5,366 nucleotides of DNA from Betaproteobacteria bacterium (lineage in GTDB: Bacteria; Pseudomonadota; Gammaproteobacteria; Burkholderiales; Casimicrobiaceae), in contig VBDA01000313.1 of assembly GCA_005883655.1 (NCBI GenBank), forward strand, positions 1-5,366, given 5' to 3'. Position numbers and translations under genes: made by a program. A model generated the notes under the pieces. The model saw only the letters and a list, made by a program, of their open reading frames with translations. It was not told the origin of the DNA and made no database searches. This document shows positions 1 to 5,181 of this stretch, one piece after another; the stretch's first letter is position 1; the number at the start of each line of letters is the position of its first letter.

Positions 1-238
1 CCAGTGCGTCGTGTAGCGAAGCCAGGGCCTTGAGTAAAAGCTGCGGCGAATCGCGCTCCGGAATGATGATCGAAAGACCCGCGCGCCACGGCGGAAGCGC
101 GAGGCGGGCGGTGCGCGCTCGCAATGCACCACCGACCCGGTCGGCAATCGAAAGGGAAAGGAAAAGCGGCGTCAGGCGCAGCCGCTGGCGTACACCGGTG
201 CCCCACGCAAACCGTATTTGGTCTCGAACCGAGCTCAT
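1..238 (-). CDS. Glycosyltransferase family 2, N-terminal part (runs off the left edge)
   Basis: This partial gene has 79 codons from an ATG at 238 and leaves the window at base 1 without a stop. Residues 1-54 form a basic, weakly hydrophobic leader region (MSSVRDQIRFAWGTG...). Residues 55-79 read LSIIIPERDSPQLLLKALAS and onward, the typical first beta strand and helix of a GT-A fold family 2 glycosyltransferase (SIIIPxRDxxxLLxxxLxSL). Family members transfer a sugar from a nucleotide sugar at the cytoplasmic face. The DXD motif and acceptor region lie outside the window, so donor and acceptor are unknown. No ATG, GTG or TTG start is visible in frame upstream as far as the preceding gene's 3' end, so 238 is the best start, although only a weak GAG precedes it. 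It follows the helical protein gene on the same strand after 43 bp and is probably in the same operon. Confidence is high for the family, low for the substrate. Confidence 0.8.
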   Translation of the reverse strand, partial: MSSVRDQIRFAWGTGVRQRLRLTPLFLSLSIADRVGGALRARTARLALPPWRAGLSIIIPERDSPQLLLKALASLHDAL

Positions 239-281
239 CGTTGGCTCGACAGAGGAGAGGTCTTGGAGCAGATCGGCAACT

Positions 282-1451
282 TCAGACCAGGCAGAGCCGG
301 AGGTCGGCCAAGCGCGCGTCGCTCGGGCCGCATTCGGCGGCGAAGAGCGCCTGCTGCGCGAACATCGCGGTCCAGACATTGTATTCGTGCGGCGGCGCGT
401 CCGGCGAAAACGGGATCCCCAGATTCGGGTCGATGTAGTGCACAAGAACCTCTACCATCTGATCCAAATGCTTAGTCGGCAAATCAGCTGACAGCTCATT
501 TGACAATTCATTTGACAACTCAGGCAGCAGAAATGCCGCCGCGCGAATCGCTTGCGCAACGATGTCCAGCCGCACGCGCCCGGACCTGGCGAGCAACTCG
601 GGCGTGTGGCCCAGTGACGCGGAGCGCTCGATCAAGTCGCGCAGCTGTCGGACCATGTGCGGCATGGCGGCAACAGTGGCAGGATGCTCGGGCTGGCTCA
701 ACGCTCCCTCGATACCGTAGAGCAATGCATGCGTCTCGCTGTGCGATTGAGCCGACATAGACTCGAGCGCGGCCCCGAAGGTTGCATCTGCCGCTTCCGC
801 GAGCGCTCCCGGCAGTGAGGAAAATTGCGCCGCCGCGATCAGCACGCCACCGGCAGCCTTGGACAGGAACGGACCGCGACGGGTTGACCACCGGTCCGGG
901 AGCGCGGCATCGACGCGGGTTGCCACACATGCGTCGAACATACCGTCGTCTGCGACCAGTCTCGAAAGAAGTTCGGAGACCCGCGCAACCAGCGTCGGGT
1001 CGGCTTCGATGAGCCCCAGCCGAGCTGTACTCGCAAGCCCGCGCAGCACCATCGCCAGATCGAAAAAAAACAGCGCAGCGTTGCGCCAGTCCTCCCCCGC
1101 AGGATCGAGATAGACGCGGGTCTCGGGCGTTTCCGCGCTAAACGCCCACGACAAAAGCCAGCGTTGCGCGGCGGCCGCGCGTCGGCGCGTTTCATCGTTT
1201 ACGCCATGACACGCTGCATGCCACGCCAGCCACTGCAAATAGTATCCGGTGATCTCCGGATAGACGTAGGGCGCCCTTCCTTCGCGATCGACCCAACCCG
1301 CCGCGGCTCCGGTGTGTGTGCCAGAGGTCACCTGAGCGCGGTCTCCCAGCAGCCAAGAGGTCAATGCGTCGCGCGCATGCCCGGGACCGCTGGCGATTCG
1401 CGAGGGCGTCGCGTTCCGCCGCGGCGCAGCGGTGGCAAGATGCGCGCTCAT
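282..1451 (-). CDS. Uncharacterised 389-residue helical protein of a polysaccharide cluster
   Basis: I do not recognise this family with certainty. The product is rich in alanine, leucine and paired helices and has no signal peptide or clear membrane segment, so it is probably cytoplasmic. Visible blocks are PYVYPEITGYYLQWLAWHAA (residues 61-80), RVYLDPAGEDWRNAALFFFDLAMVL (about 112-136), WSTRRGPFLSKAAGGVLIAA (188-207) and, near the end, a segment with HYIDPNLGIPFSP and EYNVWTAMFAQQAL (338-369). Aromatic and acidic residues between repeated helix pairs suggest an alpha/alpha toroid of the kind seen in sugar epimerases, lyases and glycosidases; this is inference from pattern only. Its ATG overlaps the epimerase TGA (ATGA, 1448-1451) and has no ribosome binding site of its own, so it should be translationally coupled to the epimerase. 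A glycosyltransferase follows. A role in making or modifying a surface glycan is likely from context. Residues 311-322 hold a threefold ELSN-type repeat. Confidence 0.8.
   Translation of the reverse strand: MSAHLATAAPRRNATPSRIASGPGHARDALTSWLLGDRAQVTSGTHTGAAAGWVDREGRAPYVYPEITGYYLQWLAWHAACHGVNDETRRRAAAAQRWLLSWAFSAETPETRVYLDPAGEDWRNAALFFFDLAMVLRGLASTARLGLIEADPTLVARVSELLSRLVADDGMFDACVATRVDAALPDRWSTRRGPFLSKAAGGVLIAAAQFSSLPGALAEAADATFGAALESMSAQSHSETHALLYGIEGALSQPEHPATVAAMPHMVRQLRDLIERSASLGHTPELLARSGRVRLDIVAQAIRAAAFLLPELSNELSNELSADLPTKHLDQMVEVLVHYIDPNLGIPFSPDAPPHEYNVWTAMFAQQALFAAECGPSDARLADLRLCLV
487..522. repeat. Three tandem 12-bp units inside the helical protein gene
   Basis: The plus strand reads GCTGACAGCTCA, TTTGACAATTCA and TTTGACAACTCA back to back. 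On the coding strand they give ELSN-ELSN-ELSA (residues 311-322). The unit is a multiple of three, so copy-number change would keep the frame. The patch is richer in A and T than the surrounding gene. Confidence 0.75.
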
Positions 1452-2677
1452 GCGTGCGCGTGCTGCAATAGCGTCTGCTCGACTACGTGCACGATCTTGT
1501 CCGCGGCGTTGCCGTCTCCGAAGGGCGCAAGCTCATCGATAGGCACCGGCCGCATGGTTGGTGCTGCGAGCTTTTCGAGCGCAGCCTCGAGGATCGCCTC
1601 GCGATCCGCGCGAACGAGTTGCACCCACCCCGTCTCGATGCCTTCGGGTCGCTCGGTGTTGGAGCGTGGAACGAGCAGGTGCGTGCCAAGATGCGGCGCT
1701 TCCTCCTGGACTCCGCCGGAATCGCTGATGATCAACGCCGCAGCGGCGGCTTTGAAAACGAAGTCGCGATAGCTCATCGGCGCGACGAGATCGAATGCCG
1801 GATGCACCTCGAGACGTCGGTGAACGGTCGCCGAAACGCGCGGGTTGGGATGGATGGGGAACAGCACGCGCAGGTCCGGTCGCGCGAGAGTGAGCGCGAT
1901 CAAAGCGTCGCAGACAATGCCAGCGTTACGGTCATGGTTCTCGCGCCGATGCAGCGTGACCAGGACAGTATCGCGCGCTCGCGCCGCCGGCGGCGCGAGC
2001 GGCATTTCGGCCAGCAGCGTCCACAAGCTGTCGATGCTGGTGTTGCCCACCTGATGAATTGATCTGGCGTCGACTTCCTCGGCGAGCAGGTTGCGAGTAG
2101 CCGACGCGCTCGGGCTGAAATGGATGCTTGCGTAGCGGGCGATCCGACGCCGAAACCATTCCTCGGGAAATGGATCCGAAATCGTGTCGGTGCGCAGACC
2201 CGCCTCGACGTGCGCAAGGACGGTGGAGGTATCGTGCGCCGCCCGCGCGCCGCTGTAGGAGGTCAGCGTGTCGCCTTGCACGATGAGCATGGCCGGCCTG
2301 ATTCGATCCAGAACCGCCCGCAGCTCGACCCTCAAGTGGTCGTGTGAAGCTCCTAGCCAATCGAACCGCGGGAGCTCCCCGAGCTCGATGTCGCAACGGA
2401 TGTCGAATTCGGCGAAGGTCCGCCTGACCGCGAGGCAGTGCTGGCCGCTGTTGACCAGAACCAATCGTAAGCGATCGTGGCCCGCCAGGCGGCGCACGAG
2501 CGGCGCCAGCTTGATGCACTCCGGTCGCGTGCCCGCGATGATGAGAACCACTGGCGGCGAGCCTCTTCGTTCCCTTTCGAAGCTCGCCACGACACGCCGC
2601 GAATGCGCAGGCATACGCTGCATCGCGTCGGGATCGCGTGCGAGCAAAGGCCGCCACTGTGGTGCGCTTGAGAGCAT
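1448..2677 (-). CDS. wecB: UDP-N-acetylglucosamine 2-epimerase, non-hydrolysing (WecB family)
   Basis: The enzyme interconverts UDP-GlcNAc and UDP-ManNAc (or a related 2-acetamido sugar nucleotide) in the cytoplasm, supplying precursor for surface polysaccharide. All core motifs of the GT-B-like epimerase fold are visible: AGTRPECIKLAPL (48-60), SGQH (77-80), QGDT with Asp136, HVEAGLRT with Glu158, PFPEE with Glu172, HRREN with His243, IHPNPRV (275-281), DSGGVQEEAP (319-328) and ERPEG (342-346). The Asp, two Glu and His correspond to the catalytic set known for E. coli WecB, so activity is expected. From the first ATG (2677) the protein has 409 residues, with about 42 extra before the usual N-terminus. 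A GTG at 2551, preceded by AAGAGG at a 10-nt spacing, would give 367 residues beginning right at the first beta strand, close to the normal length of about 375, and may be the true start. The stop overlaps the next gene by 4 bp. Exact substrate could differ from plain UDP-GlcNAc. Confidence 0.93.
   Translation of the reverse strand: MLSSAPQWRPLLARDPDAMQRMPAHSRRVVASFERERRGSPPVVLIIAGTRPECIKLAPLVRRLAGHDRLRLVLVNSGQHCLAVRRTFAEFDIRCDIELGELPRFDWLGASHDHLRVELRAVLDRIRPAMLIVQGDTLTSYSGARAAHDTSTVLAHVEAGLRTDTISDPFPEEWFRRRIARYASIHFSPSASATRNLLAEEVDARSIHQVGNTSIDSLWTLLAEMPLAPPAARARDTVLVTLHRRENHDRNAGIVCDALIALTLARPDLRVLFPIHPNPRVSATVHRRLEVHPAFDLVAPMSYRDFVFKAAAAALIISDSGGVQEEAPHLGTHLLVPRSNTERPEGIETGWVQLVRADREAILEAALEKLAAPTMRPVPIDELAPFGDGNAADKIVHVVEQTLLQHAHA
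1976..2001. repeat. Perfect 26-bp GC-only-but-two palindrome inside the epimerase gene
   Basis: The bases 1976-2001 equal their own reverse complement over all 26 positions. The left half is CGCTCGCGCCGCC and the right half mirrors it. It encodes the linker around PLAPPAARAR (about residues 226-235) between the two epimerase lobes. It has no loop and no T-run, so it is not a usual terminator. Confidence 0.7.
2562..2567 (-). promoter_or_regulatory. Possible ribosome binding site for an internal GTG start of the epimerase
   Basis: On the minus strand AAGAGG lies 10 nt before a GTG at 2551, which is followed in frame by GTT CTC ATC ATC GCG GGC, the first beta strand of the epimerase. The upstream ATG at 2677 has only a weak CGAG 6-9 nt ahead of it. 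This site therefore bears on the choice of start. Confidence 0.4.
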
Positions 2678-2949
2678 TGGAACTCGTTAGCTGGAAAATG
2701 CGACGGGCGCCAGCGCCCCGTTCTTGTAGAAGGGCTGCCGGGAGGCGTCGAGCCTTCACCGTGCACGCCAACTGTAGCAATTCTATTCAGAAACTGCCAG
2801 ATATAAGGATAGTCCTAACGGATCCCGGCGTTCCGCGAGCACGGAGTCAAGACACTGTTTGGTACAAGCGCGATTCCGCAAGGATGACGGGTCTCGGGAC
2901 ACGACCGGAATGCCGCCGGTGGCCCACGGCGCTTGGAGTCCACGTTGGG
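2678..2949. other. Non-coding region between the DUF1345 gene and the epimerase gene
   Basis: These 272 bp lie downstream of the DUF1345 stop and upstream of the epimerase ATG, both on the minus strand. No convincing gene is seen. The stretch around 2771-2820 is richer in A and T than its surroundings and could carry the epimerase promoter; on the minus strand TAGAAT is a possible -10 box, but no matching -35 box is found. A GC hairpin (GGGCG/CGCCC, 2705-2718) lies in what would be the epimerase leader, without a proper T-run. A short ACCGG/CCGGT inverted repeat (2904-2920) follows the DUF1345 stop, also without a T-run. Confidence 0.5.
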
Positions 2950-3657
2950 CTAGATCATGCCGCCGACGATATTGATGCCCATGGCCAGGATCGCAATGTT
3001 GAATACGAAGGAAAGAACGCCATGGATCAACGTCAGCCGGCGCATGTGGCGCGCGACCACGGCGACGTCCGAAACCTGCGACGTCATGCCCACCACAAAC
3101 GAGTAGTAGACGAAATCAAGATAATCCGGCTCGGTCTCCCCAGGAAACCTCAACCCGCGAATATGATCGTTCGTCGGATTCTCACGCCAGTAGTAGCAAC
3201 GGGCATAGTGAAACGCGAACAGAGTCTGGATCAGCAGCCAGGATAGCAGCAGGGCCAAGATCGACAGCGAGAGATGTGCGGCGCGATCGGGGAATGGCAG
3301 TTGCTTTGCGTCGCCGATGATAAAACCAATGGCGACAACGCTCGCGCTGGATGCGACCACGACCAGCAGGAAAATTACGTAGCTGCTCTGATCGTAGAGT
3401 TGTGCCCGAACCCGCGTCATAGCCGCATCCGCGCGGCCGACCGCGAGCCAGGCGAAGCTAAGATAAGTCAGCGCACCGGCGTTCCAACCGACGAGCAGCC
3501 GGGTGTGCAAGTCCAACCACGGCTGCGTAGCGGCGAATGAAATCACGCCGATAACTAACGTCACGAGCAATCTGCGCGGCGCGCTCAGGCCAACGACCCA
3601 GGGCAGTTTCGGTTCTGGCGGCACGGAGGGAGCGAGTGGCGACATGGTCCTTAGCAT
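2950..3657 (-). CDS. DUF1345 family integral membrane protein
   Basis: The 235-residue product is an inner-membrane protein with about six hydrophobic segments (roughly residues 28-44, 53-73, 92-114, 129-149, 180-196 and 208-233). The C-terminal half carries the conserved signature of the DUF1345 family: FHYARCYYWREN (149-160), GLRFPGETEPDYLDFVYYSF (168-187), VGMTSQVSDVAV (189-200), the RR pair at 206-207 and HGVLSFVFN (212-220). Length is normal for the family. No biochemical function is established that I know of, and I assign none. The start may be the ATG at 3657 or an ATG four codons later at 3645; neither has a well-spaced ribosome binding site, as the AAGGA before the second is too close. 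It lies 53 bp downstream of the exonuclease-endonuclease gene on the same strand with no terminator seen between, so co-transcription is possible, although no functional link is apparent. Confidence 0.9.
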   Translation of the reverse strand: MLRTMSPLAPSVPPEPKLPWVVGLSAPRRLLVTLVIGVISFAATQPWLDLHTRLLVGWNAGALTYLSFAWLAVGRADAAMTRVRAQLYDQSSYVIFLLVVVASSASVVAIGFIIGDAKQLPFPDRAAHLSLSILALLLSWLLIQTLFAFHYARCYYWRENPTNDHIRGLRFPGETEPDYLDFVYYSFVVGMTSQVSDVAVVARHMRRLTLIHGVLSFVFNIAILAMGINIVGGMI

Positions 3658-3710
3658 CAGGTGTGGGGCCGGCGCAGCTTAGCCCATTTCTCGAGCGCAA
3701 TAGCCGTAAC

Positions 3711-5108
3711 CTAATGCACTGCTGAGGTCGCATGAGGGAAAGTCTGCACTCGAAGCCGCGGGAGCCGCTTGCAAAGAATACGATAGACGTCGAGGTCGAA
3801 GGCGACGCGCGGCGGTGCTTCGAGCAATGCGTGCAGCGTGCCTGGGTCTGTCGCGGTCCCAAGCCAGCACCAGTCCCGGAACAGGTGGACATCGGTGCGC
3901 TCGCCGGTGAGACTGCTTTCCTGGATCGAGATGATTCCCTCATAGGGCCATTGCCGCAGGGCGTAAGGTTCGAGGGCTTGGCGAAACCGCTGGTGGTGAG
4001 CTTCGGGCGTCTCCGCGCCGACGCAGGCGCCCGCGCACCTTTTGATTTGCCGCGCGAAGCATGGACCCGTGCGGCGCTCGAGGCCGAGCAGGCGCCAGCA
4101 CAATTGGGCCTCGTCGGCGAGATCGCGCAGCGTCTCGCGAGCGGCGCGACGAGAGCTGAAAGGACCGTACAGGCCGTGCATATCCCGCGGCTCGATGACG
4201 TCGGCGCGCACATAATCCGGTGGCGACGGCGCGGCCATGACCCCCAGCGCGATCAGGTCGGCGCGCCGACGCAAACGCTGGTTATAGGCGGGCAGCAACG
4301 ATTTGACGAGCTGTGACTCGCGCAGCAAGGCGCCGAGCTCGCCCGCGGTCTCCTCGATTTCGATGCGAACAAGCTCCGAGGAGAGGCGCAGGTCGTTGGC
4401 GCTGCGGTAGTCCGACGAAAAGTGCGAGGCGACGCGTTCGCGGAGATTGATGCTCTTGCCGACATAGAGTGGCATCGGGTTGAGCCCGTAGAATCGATAG
4501 ACGCCCGGCGATTCCGGTATCGCCTCCAGCGCCCCGGCGGGAAGCTGAGGCGGCAGGCTCGGCGCCCGCAGAATCCTGCCGACCGCGGCGTCGATTTCGT
4601 CCTCGGGCCGATCACGATAGAGCGCTTGCACGAACGCCCACAGAATCCGTGCATCGCCGAGCGCGCGATGGCGGTCAAGTGAGGGCAGCCGATGGCGCTC
4701 GATGAGACTGTCAAGGTTGTGCCGCGCGACGTCGGTCAACAGGCGCCGCGACAGCTTGACCGTGCACAGCACCTTGGCAGTGAATGCCTGGCCCAGCCGC
4801 CCGAATTCGTGCCTCAGAAAACCGTAGTCGAAGCGCGCGTTGTGGGCGACGAAAACGCAGCCCGCGATCCTCGCGGCAACCTCGCTGGCGATTTCGGCAA
4901 ACCTCGGTGCCTTGGCGACCATCGCATTGCTTATTCCGGTCAGCGCCTGAATGGCGGCAGGGATGCTGCAATCCGGATTGACCAGGCTGCTCCATTCGGT
5001 GGCATGGCCGCCCTCGATCCGAACGATGCCGACTTCGGTGACACGGTCGTCGCTGGCGGTCATGCCAGTGGTTTCCAGGTCTACAAAGGCGGCAGGGTTG
5101 GGAAACAT
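3711..5108 (-). CDS. DnaQ-like exonuclease fused to a UvrC/Cho-type GIY-YIG endonuclease
   Basis: This 465-residue DNA repair nuclease has two catalytic domains. Residues 1-165 are a DEDDh 3'-5' exonuclease: FVDLETTG (Asp10, Glu12), HNARFDYGFL (Asp94) and RHRALGDA (His147, Asp152) give the complete catalytic set. Residues 198-282 are a GIY-YIG domain as in UvrC and Cho: PGVYRFY (Tyr204), LYVGKSINLRERV (Tyr215, Arg225), LLRESQLVK (Glu264) and AYNQRLR (Asn276). The C-terminal part (about 310-465) resembles Cho and the middle of UvrC, with Cys337, Cys350, Cys358 and Cys362 in CFARQIKRCAGACVG. E. coli Cho cuts 3' to bulky lesions in nucleotide excision repair and is LexA-controlled; here an exonuclease is added, perhaps to trim the cut strand (inference). 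The ATG at 5108 is the only upstream start, because TGA lies in frame three codons before it. The gene is divergent from a LexA-like gene with palindromic operators between them, suggesting SOS control. Confidence 0.93.
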   Translation of the reverse strand: MFPNPAAFVDLETTGMTASDDRVTEVGIVRIEGGHATEWSSLVNPDCSIPAAIQALTGISNAMVAKAPRFAEIASEVAARIAGCVFVAHNARFDYGFLRHEFGRLGQAFTAKVLCTVKLSRRLLTDVARHNLDSLIERHRLPSLDRHRALGDARILWAFVQALYRDRPEDEIDAAVGRILRAPSLPPQLPAGALEAIPESPGVYRFYGLNPMPLYVGKSINLRERVASHFSSDYRSANDLRLSSELVRIEIEETAGELGALLRESQLVKSLLPAYNQRLRRRADLIALGVMAAPSPPDYVRADVIEPRDMHGLYGPFSSRRAARETLRDLADEAQLCWRLLGLERRTGPCFARQIKRCAGACVGAETPEAHHQRFRQALEPYALRQWPYEGIISIQESSLTGERTDVHLFRDWCWLGTATDPGTLHALLEAPPRVAFDLDVYRILCKRLPRLRVQTFPHATSAVH

Positions 5109-5145
5109 CGAATTTCAGCTAGTCAAGGAAACATGAATCGCGCGC

Positions 5146-5174
5146 TTGACGAAAGAACGATCGTTCGTTATTGT
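5146..5174 (+). promoter_or_regulatory. Sigma-70 promoter of the LexA-like gene
   Basis: TTGACG (5146-5151) and TATTGT (5169-5174) are separated by 17 bp, the ideal spacing. The -35 box matches the consensus at five of six positions and the -10 box at four of six. Transcription would begin about 7 nt after the -10 box, near 5180-5182, that is at or next to the ATG at 5182. The spacer contains operator 1, so a bound repressor would directly block RNA polymerase. Confidence 0.7.
5155..5166. promoter_or_regulatory. Putative LexA-type operator 1 (GAACGATCGTTC)
   Basis: This perfect 12-bp palindrome has the form GAAC-N4-GTTC, the pattern known for SOS boxes of Bacillus-type LexA. It lies between the -35 and -10 boxes of the LexA-like gene and 46 bp before the start of the divergent nuclease gene, so it could control both. 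An identical copy begins 32 bp further on. Confidence 0.7.
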
Positions 5175-5175
5175 A
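5170..5175 (-). promoter_or_regulatory. Possible -10 box of the divergent nuclease gene
   Basis: Read on the minus strand this is TACAAT, five of six matches to the -10 consensus. It overlaps the -10 box of the plus-strand promoter almost exactly. No good -35 box is seen; at the right distance lies operator 2 (GAACGA at 17-bp spacing), so the promoter would be weak or need an activator. It would give a leader of about 55 nt. Confidence 0.3.
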
Positions 5176-5181
5176 GCCGAT

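Noticed and set aside
1164..1772. Plus-strand open frame of 202 codons opposite the helical protein and epimerase genes
   Set aside because: Antisense to two coupled genes, one with full family motifs; no ribosome binding site or recognisable domain.
2704..2719. GC hairpin GGGCG-CCAG-CGCCC as a terminator or attenuator
   Set aside because: Short stem and no run of T directly after it on either strand; left only as a note in the intergenic entry.
1932..2780. Minus-strand open frame of 282 codons in another frame of the epimerase
   Set aside because: The epimerase frame carries every catalytic motif; this one has none.
2904..2920. ACCGG/CCGGT inverted repeat as terminator of the DUF1345 gene
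   Set aside because: Only five base pairs and no T-run on the minus strand.
2638..3246. Plus-strand open frame of 202 codons across the intergenic region and the DUF1345 gene
   Set aside because: It runs antisense through the strongly matching DUF1345 gene, has arginine-rich low-sense protein with no motif, and reflects GC-rich third positions.
3458..4213. Minus-strand open frame of 251 codons overlapping the 3' part of the nuclease gene and the 5' part of the DUF1345 gene
   Set aside because: Out-of-frame shadow, rich in Ser, Arg and Ala; the overlapped genes both match families along their full length.
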